A stretch of 64,000 bases of DNA from E44-bin89 sp034409565 (GTDB lineage Bacteria; Chloroflexota; Dehalococcoidia; Dehalococcoidales; RBG-16-60-22): positions 1 through 64,000 of the forward strand of contig DAOUMS010000016.1 of assembly GCA_034409565.1 (NCBI GenBank), written 5' to 3'. Position numbers and translations under genes: made by a program. Every line of letters begins with the position of its first letter. Position 1 is the first letter of the stretch. The notes below the pieces were generated by a model that saw only the letters and a list, made by a program, of their open reading frames with translations, was not told the DNA's origin and searched no databases. Of this stretch, positions 24,918 to 33,383 are shown in pieces.

Positions 24918-25730
24918 ATGACTTCACCGAAGGATTATACACCGGTCAGTAAGCTTATCGACCTGAGCGGGAAGGTGGCTGTTGTTACCGGCGGGGCCAG
25001 GGGTATTGGTTTGGCCATTGCCTATCGGCTGGCTGAAGCCGGCGCCGTCCTGCTTATTGTTGATGCCGATGGTGAGAAAGCTCAGCAGGCGAGCCAGGAG
25101 CTTGTCGGTTACGGATATCAGGCCAGCTCCAGGCAGTGTGATGTCAGTAACGAGGCAGAAGTAGGCAATATGGTGCAGGCGGCAGTTGCGGAACTGGGCG
25201 GCATCGATATTCTGGTGAACAATGCCGGCATATATCCCCGAATACCGCTGGCCGAGATGACGGAAAAAGACTTTAATGACGTGCTCTCGGTCAACCTGAA
25301 AGGGACATTGCTCTGCAGCCGCGACGCTGGCCAGAGAATGATTGCGCAAGGCAGGGGAGGGTGCATTATCAACATCGCCTCCATCGAAGCGATGCGTGCT
25401 TCGGGTGATGGCATGGTGGCCTATGCGGCGTCGAAAGGCGCAGTACTGACGCTGACCAAAAGTCTGGCGCGGGAGCTGGGCAGGCATGACATAAGGGTGA
25501 ATGTCATCGTCCCGGGGTGCATTGTCACCGAGGGGATACGGTCAGTGTTTTCCGGTGCCCCGAGTAACGAAGGGAAAGCGCAGTTGAAGGCGTTTATGTC
25601 CCGTATGCTTCTGGGGAGAATGGGTGAGGCGGATGAAATCGGTCGGGTGGCTCTGTTTCTGGCTTCGGATTTAGCCAGTTATATCACCGGCAGCATGGTG
25701 CTGGTAGACGGTGGTTATCTGGTTACTTAA
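24918..25730 (+). CDS. short-chain dehydrogenase/reductase (SDR)
   Basis: The 270-residue classical SDR has TGGARGIG (NAD(P) binding), NNAG, the catalytic Ser (INIASIEA) and YAASKGA (Tyr/Lys), and the C-terminal YITGSMVLVDGGY. ATG 24918 has agggtg upstream; the GTG six bases earlier is less likely. It is first in a co-directional run with DegV and the dehydratase/reductase genes, so it may oxidise a hydroxyacyl intermediate in the same pathway (inference). Confidence 0.92.
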   Translation: MTSPKDYTPVSKLIDLSGKVAVVTGGARGIGLAIAYRLAEAGAVLLIVDADGEKAQQASQELVGYGYQASSRQCDVSNEAEVGNMVQAAVAELGGIDILVNNAGIYPRIPLAEMTEKDFNDVLSVNLKGTLLCSRDAGQRMIAQGRGGCIINIASIEAMRASGDGMVAYAASKGAVLTLTKSLARELGRHDIRVNVIVPGCIVTEGIRSVFSGAPSNEGKAQLKAFMSRMLLGRMGEADEIGRVALFLASDLASYITGSMVLVDGGYLVT

Positions 25731-25767
25731 ACTCAAATGGCCGGGAGGCCATTAAGGAGGGCTGGAG

Positions 25768-26637
25768 ATGGCAAAAGTAATGGTTATGACGGACAGCGTC
25801 GCCGGTATTCCGCAAAATCTGGCCGAGGAATATCGGATTAACGTGGTCCCCGCCGCCAATATAATTTTTGATGGCCATAACTATATTGACGGGGTCACGC
25901 TGAGCACCACCGAAGCATACGAGTTGATTAAGAAGGACCCCGATAAATTCACCACCTCGGCGCTTACTCCAGGTTATTTCCTTGAGGAATATCGTAAATT
26001 AAGTGCCAGGGTACAGGGTATCCTGCACATTACCCTCTCCTCGGCGTTGAGTGCCAATTTCAAGACGGCGGAGTTGGCTTCAGAAACACTGCGAAATGAA
26101 TCACCACAGACTAGCTTAAAAGTAATGGATTCCAGAACGGTGGCCGGGGCCCAGGGGCTAATCGTGCTGGCGGCGGCTAGAGCGGCCATGCAGGGTAAGA
26201 ATCTGGACGAGGTAGCCAGTATTGCCGAGCAGGTCAGGCAAAAAACAAAAGGCGTTATGATGCTGGACACGCTGCGCTATGTTTACCGCACCGGTCGTAT
26301 GTCAAAGTTCGCTTCCCGGATGGCCGCCCTGTTCAAAATAAAACCGATTAACCGCATGACCGAAGAAGGCACCCTGGAGTTTGTGGACAAGGTGAGAAAC
26401 CGTGAGGCCGGGTACCAGAAACTGATTGACCTTATCAAAGCGGAGGCCGGGTCGGCATCTTTGCACTTTATGCTCATGCACGCCGCCGCCCCCGAGATGG
26501 CAGAGCGCTTCAGCCAGCTGCTGCGGCAGAACTTCGACTGCCAGCGCGTGCTGGTCAGCGAGTACAGCCCGGTGATGGGCTATGGTGCCGGCCCGGGGGC
26601 CATATTTGTTGGCTTCCACCCCGACCTGGAATTTTGA
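25768..26637 (+). CDS. DegV family fatty-acid-binding protein
   Basis: The 289-residue protein shows the DegV signatures: MVMTDSVAGIP at the start, FTTSALTPGYFLEEYRKL, ILHITLSSALSANFKTAELA, VMDSRTVAGAQGL, LDTLRYVYRTGRMS and a C-terminal HAAAPEMAERF. DegV (FakB-like) proteins present fatty acids to a kinase. The start is well marked by aaggagggctggag. It lies near plsX and an acyl carrier protein, consistent with lipid metabolism. Confidence 0.93.
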   Translation: MAKVMVMTDSVAGIPQNLAEEYRINVVPAANIIFDGHNYIDGVTLSTTEAYELIKKDPDKFTTSALTPGYFLEEYRKLSARVQGILHITLSSALSANFKTAELASETLRNESPQTSLKVMDSRTVAGAQGLIVLAAARAAMQGKNLDEVASIAEQVRQKTKGVMMLDTLRYVYRTGRMSKFASRMAALFKIKPINRMTEEGTLEFVDKVRNREAGYQKLIDLIKAEAGSASLHFMLMHAAAPEMAERFSQLLRQNFDCQRVLVSEYSPVMGYGAGPGAIFVGFHPDLEF

Positions 26638-26714
26638 AGGCGGCGCTCTGAGGCGTTATAATGGCTTCTTGGGTTGCTCTTACGGCCTGGTGAGATAGTA
26701 TCAGATAGTTGATT

Positions 26715-27890
26715 ATGGTCACAGAAGTTTCGCCGGCAGCGGTCGGTCAGTTGCAGACGCTGGTGCCCTTTCGCCAGATAAACGCCGCTTTTCCCCATAC
26801 CGAGCAAATCCAGGAGCACAAGCGCCAGGGGAAGCCAGTATTTGGCTGGCTCTGCACCTACGTCCCTGAGGAAATCATACACGCGGCGGGGATTCTCCCG
26901 GTCAGGGTTACCGGCTATTCTCAGGAGATGGAGCTGGAAGATGGCAACGCCTACCTCTACATCAATAACTGCTCCTTTTCCCGTAGCTGTCTGCAGATGG
27001 GCCTCAGGGGCGAGTACGAGTTTCTGGATGGCATGGTGGCTGGTTCCACCTGTGACGGTGCCCGCCGTCTCTTTGACCTGTGGCAGTACTATATCAAGAC
27101 GCCGTTTCACCATATCCTTACCGTGCCGCGCAAATACACGGAGAAAGCCCACGGCCTTTACTACCAGCAGGTGGTACAGTTCCAGGAGCACTTGGAGGAA
27201 TTCCTGGGGCAGAAAATAGCCGATGCGCGACTGCTTCATTCAATAGAGGTATTCAACCGGGCGAGGGCCCTGCTGAAGCAGCTCTACGAGCTGCGGAAGG
27301 CTGACGCGCCGCCTATTTCCGGCGCCGAGACCATGGAGGTGCTCAATGCCAGTTTCCGCATGCCCAAAGAGATATTCAACCAGTGGCTGGAACAGTTCCT
27401 TGCGGAATTGGAGAAATCTAGTGTTACCCACAAAGGGCGGGCGCGGCTGATGGTGGTGGGCAGCGTGATGAACAACCCCGAATTCATAAAATCGATAGAG
27501 TCGCAGGGAGGGCTGGTGGTAACCGATGAGCTCTGCACCAGCACCCGCTACTGGTCTGACCCGGTGGTGCTGGAGAAGAACCAGAGTCCTGTCCAGGCCA
27601 TCGCCAGGCGCTATCTGAGCAATTTTCCCTGTGCCCGCATGGTGCCCTCTGATGAGAGGTTCAATCGTATCCTCAATCTGGTCAAGGAATTCAGGGTTGA
27701 TGGTGTTATCAGCCAGATAATCCGCTACTGCGTCCCCTATGCCCACGACCTGCCGCTGCTCGGGGACAGGCTGAAAGAGGTCGGTGTACCGGTGCTGGCG
27801 CTTGACGTGGAGTACGGCACCTCGGGGTCGGGGCAGATTCAGACCAGGGTGCAGGCCTTTCTGGAAATGCTGGAGGCGAGGAAAAGCTAG
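26715..27890 (+). CDS. 2-hydroxyacyl-CoA dehydratase / benzoyl-CoA reductase-like subunit (HgdB/BcrC family)
   Basis: The protein has about 391 residues, near the length of BcrC. HgdB-fold signatures are GKPVFGWLCTYVPEEIIHAAGILPVRV, cysteines for an iron-sulfur cluster (YINNCSFSRSC, STCDGARR), and the C-terminal VDGVISQIIRYCVPYAHDLPLLGDRLKEVGVPVLALDVEYG. I take ATG 26715; a TTG six bases upstream is possible. With the next three genes it forms a four-gene set in the order expected for an ATP-dependent class I type reductase or dehydratase. The substrate is not deducible. Confidence 0.88.
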   Translation: MVTEVSPAAVGQLQTLVPFRQINAAFPHTEQIQEHKRQGKPVFGWLCTYVPEEIIHAAGILPVRVTGYSQEMELEDGNAYLYINNCSFSRSCLQMGLRGEYEFLDGMVAGSTCDGARRLFDLWQYYIKTPFHHILTVPRKYTEKAHGLYYQQVVQFQEHLEEFLGQKIADARLLHSIEVFNRARALLKQLYELRKADAPPISGAETMEVLNASFRMPKEIFNQWLEQFLAELEKSSVTHKGRARLMVVGSVMNNPEFIKSIESQGGLVVTDELCTSTRYWSDPVVLEKNQSPVQAIARRYLSNFPCARMVPSDERFNRILNLVKEFRVDGVISQIIRYCVPYAHDLPLLGDRLKEVGVPVLALDVEYGTSGSGQIQTRVQAFLEMLEARKS

Positions 27891-29161
27891 TGACCACCGC
27901 CGGGACCAAGAAAAATAAAATAGAAGCCATAATACGGGCCTGCCGGGTAATCACGCGGATGAATCAGGCAAACCCGGACGCGCCAGAGAGCGAGACCCTG
28001 TACTACAAGATGCTGGCCAATTACTACACCCGCCTGCTGAATGCCCATGATGAAGGCGGGTTCATTGCCGCCCATACCGTGTTTTTCCCCAGCGAGATTC
28101 TATACGCCATGGACATTGTGCCCATGCACACGGAAATGACCACCTGGATGATGGCGCTGTTCCTCGGTGAGCAGGCAGAGCTTTTATCCGCCGGTGCCGA
28201 GCTGGGGCTGGTCCCGGAAATCTGTTCTCCGCACCGTGGCCTGGCTGGCGCCTTCGCTCTGGGCGTGCTGCCCCGGCCCGATGCCATGCTCTGGTCCAAT
28301 CTGATTTGCGATAACACGGCCAAGAGCGGCGAGCTGATAATGGAGCTGAACAAATGCCCCGGGTTTTTCCTTGACCATCCCTTCCAGCGCAGCGCGGCGG
28401 AAGACAAATATCTGGTGGGCGAGCTGGAGGACATGATACGTTTTCTTGAGGAGAAATCGGGGCGAAAGATGGACTGGGACAGGCTTTCCGACATTGTGCA
28501 GAAGATGGACTATCAGATGGCACTGTTCCGGGAAATCGGCGAACTGCGTAAGGCGGTGCCGTCCCCATTCCCCAACCAGGGCTTTTTGCAACTGCTGACA
28601 GTCGACTACCTCTGTCCCGGCCAGCCGGAGGCCATTGCCTATCTGGAGGCACGGCGCGATGAGCTGGCGGCAATGATTCGTGAGGGAAAGGGGGCAGTTT
28701 CCCCAGAAAAGTTCCGCCTGATGACCCTTTTTGTGCCCCCGATGTATCTGACGGGGTTCCTGGAGAAAATCGGGCAGGAATACGGCGCAGTGAGCGTGGT
28801 CGAGCCGCTCTTTACCCGCTGGGCCGAGGGCAGGCTGGACCCGTCAAAGCCGCTGGAAAGCGTGGCCAGGAAGGCGGCCATGATACCGGAAAGGCGGAGC
28901 ATGTATGGCCCTCTGGGCCAGGAGGCATTGCAGGACCTTCTTGATTGTGCCGAGCAGTACCAGGTTGACGGTGCTGTCTACTGGGCGTTTATGGGCTGCC
29001 GGCACACCTGTGCCACGGTAAAATTGTTCAAAGATTTGCTCAATGAGGTTGATGTGCCGGTGCTGACCATTGACTGTGACATCGTTGACCCGACGATTAA
29101 CTCCGAGGCGGAGATACGTGAGAAAATGGAGCAGTTCTTCGAGCTGCTGGAAGACCGTTAG
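27890..29161 (+). CDS. second HgdB/BcrB-like subunit
   Basis: The 423-residue protein starts with GTG overlapping the TAG of the preceding gene. It keeps the HgdB-like features: FIAAHTVFFPSEILYAMDIVPMHTE, cysteines in PEICSPHRG, NLICDNTAKSG and AFMGCRHTC, and the C-terminal VDVPVLTIDCDIVDPTINSEAEIREKMEQFFELL. It is the size of BcrB-type subunits and must pair with the upstream gene product in a heterodimer carrying the iron-sulfur active site (family knowledge). Confidence 0.86.
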   Translation: MTTAGTKKNKIEAIIRACRVITRMNQANPDAPESETLYYKMLANYYTRLLNAHDEGGFIAAHTVFFPSEILYAMDIVPMHTEMTTWMMALFLGEQAELLSAGAELGLVPEICSPHRGLAGAFALGVLPRPDAMLWSNLICDNTAKSGELIMELNKCPGFFLDHPFQRSAAEDKYLVGELEDMIRFLEEKSGRKMDWDRLSDIVQKMDYQMALFREIGELRKAVPSPFPNQGFLQLLTVDYLCPGQPEAIAYLEARRDELAAMIREGKGAVSPEKFRLMTLFVPPMYLTGFLEKIGQEYGAVSVVEPLFTRWAEGRLDPSKPLESVARKAAMIPERRSMYGPLGQEALQDLLDCAEQYQVDGAVYWAFMGCRHTCATVKLFKDLLNEVDVPVLTIDCDIVDPTINSEAEIREKMEQFFELLEDR

Positions 29162-29172
29162 GTGACTTCGGC

Positions 29173-29967
29173 ATGAGAGCGCTGGGTATAGATATTGGTA
29201 GCCTGACCACGAAAGCGGTCGTCCTGGATGGCGACCGGGTTATCGCCACCAGTGTCGTGACCTCTGGCGATGAAGCTGAGTCAAGTGCTGAGGCAGCCGT
29301 TGCCGAGGCGCTCAAACGGGCCGGTTTAAAGCGGGATAATGACGTTTTCGTCGTTGCCACCGGCGTCGGCGGCAGGGACGTTTCGCTCAGCCAGCAGTCG
29401 AAATCGCTGACCACCTGCCTGGCCCGCGGTGTGCACCGCCTTTTCCCGTCGGTGCGCCTGTCCATCGATATGGGCGCCGAGAGCAGCACGGTTATCAAGA
29501 TTAACGACCGCGGACGCCTGAACGACTGGGTGAACCAAGACAAGTGTGCGGCCGGCACCGGCATTTTTTTGCAGCAGATGGCCAAGCTGATGCAGATGCC
29601 TCTGGAAGAGATGGCCAAGTTATCCCTTCAGGCGAAAGGGAGGGCTGACATTACCAGTACCTGTGCTGTGTTTGCCGAGTCTGAGGTAATCTCTCACGTC
29701 CACCGCGAACCCCCCACGCCCAAAGAAGACATCGTCGCCGGTATTTACTATTCCGTGGTGAGCCGGATTATCTCGCTGTGCAAAAGAATCGGCATCGAGC
29801 GTGATGTGGCCGTAACCGGCGGCGTGGCGCAGAACAGAGGGCTAATCAAGATACTGGCAGATGAACTTGGGTTCCCGGTTTTTGTTCCAGACGCCCCGCA
29901 GCTGGTGGCGGCGCTTGGTGCCGCTGTTGTCGCCCAGGAGAACATAGAGAAAGGTGTAAACAGGTGA
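29173..29967 (+). CDS. BadF/BadG/BcrD/HgdC-type activating ATPase
   Basis: The 264-residue ASKHA ATPase has GIDIGSLTTKAVVL (phosphate 1), DMGAESSTVI, the bridging-cluster cysteines in NQDKCAAGTGIFLQQMA and STCAVFAESEVIS, and VAVTGGVAQNRGL. In this family a homodimer or heterodimer shares a [4Fe-4S] cluster and uses ATP to fire low-potential electrons into the HgdB-like subunits. It overlaps the next activator gene by four bases, indicating a heterodimeric (BcrAD-like) activator. Confidence 0.92.
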   Translation: MRALGIDIGSLTTKAVVLDGDRVIATSVVTSGDEAESSAEAAVAEALKRAGLKRDNDVFVVATGVGGRDVSLSQQSKSLTTCLARGVHRLFPSVRLSIDMGAESSTVIKINDRGRLNDWVNQDKCAAGTGIFLQQMAKLMQMPLEEMAKLSLQAKGRADITSTCAVFAESEVISHVHREPPTPKEDIVAGIYYSVVSRIISLCKRIGIERDVAVTGGVAQNRGLIKILADELGFPVFVPDAPQLVAALGAAVVAQENIEKGVNR

Positions 29968-31031
29968 TAGTCGCTGGCATTGATATTGGCTCACGGGCGG
30001 CCAAGGCGGTGGTGATGAACGACGGCGCCATTGTCTCCTCGGTGATATGCGATACCGGCCCGGAGAGTGTCAAGACCTCGCAGATGACCATGGAGAAAGT
30101 GTTACAGGGGGCCGGACTTTCCCTGAAGGAAATGAAATATATCGTGGCTACCGGATATGGGAGGGTGCTTGTCCCCTTTGCCAGCGAGAACATCTCCGAG
30201 ATAAGCTGCCACGCCCGGGGCATCACTTGGTATTTCCCGGAGGTCCGCACCATTCTCGACATGGGCGGGCAGGACTGCAAGGCAATCAACTGCGATGCTG
30301 ACGGCCGGGTGACCAACTTCATCATGAACGATAAGTGTGCCGGAGGTACCGGCCGTTTCCTGGAGATGATATCCGAGGTGTTAAACCTGCCTCTGGAAGA
30401 GATTGGGGACGCTGCCCTGAGGGCAGATAAGGCTATCCCTTTCAACACCATCTGTGCCGTCTTCGCCAAATCGGAGGCCATCGCCTACCGGCGCCGGGGA
30501 GCCAGCAAAGAAGACATTCTGGCGGGGTTGAATGAGGCCATCGCCACCCGCTGCCTCAACCTGCTCAGAAGAGTTTCCATTGAGAAAGAGTTCACCATCA
30601 CCGGTGGCATCGCCAAGAACCGGGGGATGGTGGTGCAGTTGCGGGAAAAGGTGGGCCTTGAGCCTGTCCTCAGCGAGGACCCGCAGCTCATCGGGGCGCT
30701 GGGGGCAGCACTATTTGCCCGGGACAGGTGTCAGGGCAAGTCGGCCGCCGTCAGGGCAAAGGTGCAGTACGGTTACAGCGACGGCACGGGCAATTACTTC
30801 ATCACCATTGATAACGCTCGCTGCGACGGCTGTGGTGAATGTGTGTCGGCATGTCCGGCAGGGATTTTTGCCGTAACCGCAGATGACGGCGGGCAGATGA
30901 AGGCCAGAGTGAAGGAGGAGGTCAGGAAGAGGCTGGCCATGATGTGCCCTGGGTATGAGGCTTGCCGCCAGGACCTGGCGCGGAACTGTCATGAAGTCTG
31001 CCACGTGGATGCGATAAACCATACCTGGTAG
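29964..31031 (+). CDS. BcrA-like activating ATPase fused to a 2[4Fe-4S]-type ferredoxin domain
   Basis: The 355-residue protein has the same ASKHA core (GIDIGSRAAKAVVM, DMGGQDCKAI, NDKCAGGTGRFLEMI, TICAVFAKSEAI, TGGIAKNRGM) and then, from about residue 275, a cysteine-rich tail: ARCDGCGECVSACPAG and MCPGYEACRQDLARNCHEVC. The fused tail is probably the direct electron entry domain, replacing a separate ferredoxin. The start is GTG in a GTGA overlap with the upstream gene. Confidence 0.92.
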   Translation: MIVAGIDIGSRAAKAVVMNDGAIVSSVICDTGPESVKTSQMTMEKVLQGAGLSLKEMKYIVATGYGRVLVPFASENISEISCHARGITWYFPEVRTILDMGGQDCKAINCDADGRVTNFIMNDKCAGGTGRFLEMISEVLNLPLEEIGDAALRADKAIPFNTICAVFAKSEAIAYRRRGASKEDILAGLNEAIATRCLNLLRRVSIEKEFTITGGIAKNRGMVVQLREKVGLEPVLSEDPQLIGALGAALFARDRCQGKSAAVRAKVQYGYSDGTGNYFITIDNARCDGCGECVSACPAGIFAVTADDGGQMKARVKEEVRKRLAMMCPGYEACRQDLARNCHEVCHVDAINHTW

Positions 31032-31045
31032 GTAAAGGAGGTAAT

Positions 31046-32074
31046 ATGGGAAAGTCAGGCGATACCAGTCAGCGAGTGAGGGTGGCCGTTGATGCGATGG
31101 GTGGTGATTTTGCCCCCGCCGAGATAGTTAGCGGCGCCGTGCAGGCGGCCAGGGATTTGGGGGTGGAAATCATCTTGACCGGACCCAGAGCCGAAGTCGA
31201 AAGCGAGATGAGTAAAATTGACATCACCAACCTGCCGGTCCGTCTGGTTGAAGCCAGCGAGACAATTGTGGATGGGGAGCAGCCGGCCATGGCCGTGATG
31301 CGCAAGCCTGACAGCTCAATGGCGGTGGCGGCCAGGCTGGTTAAAGAGGGAGAGGCCGACGCTATGCTCAGTGCTGGTTCCACCGGTGCTGTCATGGTCT
31401 GCGCTCTTCAATATCTGGGGACTTTACCGGGCATCGAGCGGCCTGTGGCCGGGGGAGCGTTCCTTGGCTTGTCCCCTAAAACGGTGGTTCTGGACCTCGG
31501 CGCTAACGTGGGTTGCCAGCCCTACCAGATGGTCAATTTTGCCGTCATCGGCAGTGTCTATGCCCGGAGCTTTCTGGGCATTGATAATCCGACGGTTGGC
31601 CTCCTCAATGTGGGGGCTGAGGAGGGCAAGGGCAATGATTTTGCCAAGGAAGCTTACCCGCTGCTGAAGAAAAGCGGACTGAACTTTATGGGCAATGTCG
31701 AAGGCATGGATATTGTTTCTGGCAAAGTAAATGTTATTGTCTGTGACGGTTTTGTGGGCAATATCCTGGTCAAATTCTGTGAGGGTCTCGGCAGAGCGGT
31801 TAATCACTGGCTTGCCGGGGAACTGAAGGCAAAACTCTCGCCGGCAGACCTGGAGAGAGTAACGAGCCAACTTTACCGGCTGATGAGCCCCGGCGTGGTC
31901 ATGGGAGGTGGGCCGCTGTGGGGGGTGGCTGGCGTTGCCGCTATCGCTCACGGTGCCAGCCGTGCCCCCCAGATTGTCGGTACCATCAAGCAGGCGAAGC
32001 TTGCCGTGGAAAGTAACTTCGTGGCTACGCTTCGCGCTGAGCTGGAGAAAGTCCAGAAAACTATCTCAACTTAG
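31046..32074 (+). CDS. plsX: phosphate acyltransferase PlsX
   Basis: The 342-residue protein begins VAVDAMGGDFAPAEIVSGAVQAARD and contains MLSAGSTGAVMVCALQYLG, VVLDLGANVGCQPYQMVNFAVIG, NVGAEEGKGND and VCDGFVGNILVKFCEG, diagnostic of PlsX, which makes acyl-phosphate from acyl-ACP for phospholipid synthesis. The start ATG has a strong ribosome site (aaaggaggtaat). The acyl carrier protein gene follows, a common pairing. Confidence 0.96.
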   Translation: MGKSGDTSQRVRVAVDAMGGDFAPAEIVSGAVQAARDLGVEIILTGPRAEVESEMSKIDITNLPVRLVEASETIVDGEQPAMAVMRKPDSSMAVAARLVKEGEADAMLSAGSTGAVMVCALQYLGTLPGIERPVAGGAFLGLSPKTVVLDLGANVGCQPYQMVNFAVIGSVYARSFLGIDNPTVGLLNVGAEEGKGNDFAKEAYPLLKKSGLNFMGNVEGMDIVSGKVNVIVCDGFVGNILVKFCEGLGRAVNHWLAGELKAKLSPADLERVTSQLYRLMSPGVVMGGGPLWGVAGVAAIAHGASRAPQIVGTIKQAKLAVESNFVATLRAELEKVQKTIST

Positions 32075-32119
32075 GCCAGTGTGGCCGTGGCTTTATAAAG
32101 TACCTCAGGAGGAGGCAGG

Positions 32120-32350
32120 ATGTCTACTCTAGACGAGATAAAGAGAATAATCGCCCGGATTGCTCACTGCAGTGCCGATGAAATCGGCCCGGAGACGGCA
32201 TTAAAGGACATAAAGGCGGATTCACTGCACTGGGTACAGATTATCGTTGCCGTGGAGAACGCCTTTAACATTGAGGTTGACATCGACAGGATGAGCCAGT
32301 TTGCCACGATAGATGACTTCGTCCAGTACGTCGAGAGTTGCCTCAAGTAA
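32120..32350 (+). CDS. acpP: acyl carrier protein
   Basis: The 76-residue acidic protein has the 4'-phosphopantetheine site in the form ADSLHWVQIIVAVENAFNIEVDID (Ser in DSLH rather than the usual DSLD). The ribosome site is aggaggaggcagg. It lies 45 bp after plsX. The atypical residue after DSL suggests it may serve a dedicated pathway rather than bulk fatty-acid synthesis, but I cannot tell from sequence alone. Confidence 0.9.
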   Translation: MSTLDEIKRIIARIAHCSADEIGPETALKDIKADSLHWVQIIVAVENAFNIEVDIDRMSQFATIDDFVQYVESCLK

Positions 32351-32368
32351 ATACGGGTACAGATAATG

Positions 32369-32381
32369 TGGTGGGCGGTAC
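32369..32381 (+). repeat. 13-bp copy of the tRNA-Val 3' end, candidate att site
   Basis: tggtgggcggtac is identical to the plus-strand sequence of the tRNA-Val(UAC) CCA end at 23736-23748 and resembles that of tRNA-Val(GAC) at 58207. It falls exactly where the GC-rich core ends and AT-rich DNA begins. Confidence 0.5.
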
Positions 32382-32499
32382 TGTACGATAGGTAGAACTT
32401 TTAAACTGGCTTTTGCTCTTACATTCTAAGGGGACCTGCTACACAATTCAAGCACATATGACCTGAACTGCACAATTCAGACTATTATTCAATGGAAGT

Positions 32500-32507
32500 A
32501 AACCGTA
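32500..32507 (+). repeat. left target-site duplication of the transposon
   Basis: AAACCGTA directly abuts the left terminal inverted repeat and recurs, in the same orientation, directly after the right one at 35883-35890. Confidence 0.9.
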
Positions 32508-32525
32508 GGTAGTGGGTCAATTTGA
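32508..32525 (+). repeat. left terminal inverted repeat of the transposon
   Basis: Reads GGTAGTGGGTCAATTTGA inward; a perfect match to the reverse complement of 35865-35882. A weaker ATGG match continues two bases further in. Confidence 0.93.
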
Positions 32526-32548
32526 GAATGGCGAGAGGTCAGACAAGA

Positions 32549-33187
32549 TTACCAGCATGTTGGTTTATGGAGTAAAGTTCCGTCAGTTAATCTCACTGGG
32601 TCCTTGAGTTGATTGGCTTTATAATGTCCACTTCTTAATTTGAAGGATGAGGGGGCTAACCTCAACAAGTCATCACTTTTCCGATTGACTGGGAAGGCAA
32701 ATCTAATATCTACGCTAGGCATTACCCTTTTTGCAGTTCTTATGGCGGGTGCTAGGTCGGAATCACCAGTAACTAACACAAATGCTTCACAATGACTGTC
32801 ATCGTTGGCGTATAACAATTCCAGTAATTTGCTGCCTATGGCAATATCAGTTTGTTTTTCAACATGCCCCATATACTCTTTCTTACAAAGCGGGCAGAAT
32901 TGGGTTTTTTCTCTGAATCGTCCCCTGATTACCTCTATTCCCTTGGATTCCAAACATCTAATATAAGTCTCGTGGCGCTTTATTTTATCTTGATTAAAAG
33001 TATAATAAGCAATGGCTGTAAAGTAGAATATTTTCTGTAAGTCGTATTCTTTCCCAAACAGGTACATGAATGACTTACATAAAGAATGCATGTCTAGCCA
33101 TTTATAGCAGTAACCTTCTGTTCTCTCAACATCTTCTATTGAGTGATAAAGATTAAAACCATCAACCAAAAAAACAACATGCTTCAT
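32549..33187 (-). CDS. NYN (LabA/PIN-like) RNase domain protein, transposon passenger
   Basis: The 212-residue protein has the NYN acidic triad pattern: VVFLVDGFNLYHSI at the N-terminus, KQTDIAIGSKLLELLY (about residue 118) and VLVTGDSDLAPAIRTAKR (about 140). An inserted CPLCKKEYMGHVEKQ may bind zinc with help of other residues. NYN proteins are PIN-fold nucleases, often acting on RNA. The ATG directly follows the T-run of a terminator-like hairpin, and there is no Shine-Dalgarno. Its stop is only 41 bp from the left end of the transposon, so it is an integral passenger. Confidence 0.86.
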   Translation of the reverse strand: MKHVVFLVDGFNLYHSIEDVERTEGYCYKWLDMHSLCKSFMYLFGKEYDLQKIFYFTAIAYYTFNQDKIKRHETYIRCLESKGIEVIRGRFREKTQFCPLCKKEYMGHVEKQTDIAIGSKLLELLYANDDSHCEAFVLVTGDSDLAPAIRTAKRVMPSVDIRFAFPVNRKSDDLLRLAPSSFKLRSGHYKANQLKDPVRLTDGTLLHKPTCW

Positions 33188-33190
33188 AAT

Positions 33191-33220
33191 AAAAAACCCC
33201 CAAAGTCGTAACCCTGGGGG
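33191..33220 (-). terminator. intrinsic terminator or attenuator in the NYN leader
   Basis: On the minus strand CCCCCA ... TGGGGG (6-bp GC-rich stem, 12-nt loop) is followed by TTTTTT, ending three bases before the NYN ATG. It lies downstream of a consensus promoter at 33256-33284, so it may attenuate NYN expression as well as end transposase transcripts. Confidence 0.72.
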
Positions 33221-33255
33221 AGCTGATGGTGTTACCCACCAGCGATGATACTATT

Positions 33256-33284
33256 ATCATATGATAAGCTAGTATGCGTGTCAA
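33256..33284 (-). promoter_or_regulatory. promoter of the NYN gene, -10 inside a palindrome
   Basis: TTGACA (33284-33279), 17-nt spacer, TATGAT (33261-33256) on the minus strand. The -10 overlaps the perfect 14-bp palindrome TTATCATATGATAA (33254-33267), a likely operator. The predicted start near 33249 leaves a leader of about 60 nt containing the terminator-like hairpin. Confidence 0.7.
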
Positions 33285-33383
33285 TATGGTGTAACACCCA
33301 ATAATACATCGAAAAACGTAGCAATAGCGAGTATGGGTGATGTAGTACAAGCGCTATTATACCTCACAGAGAGCTGTATTATC

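Noticed and set aside
26580..28673. Several long frames opposite or in other registers of the HgdB-like genes
   Set aside because: GC-rich coding DNA gives long spurious frames; the plus-strand proteins carry the family motifs.
23736..32381. The 8.6-kb segment between tRNA-Val(UAC) and the 13-bp copy as an integrated element
   Set aside because: The tRNA 3' end faces left, so an element inserted there would lie to the left, and the segment has core-like composition and genes.
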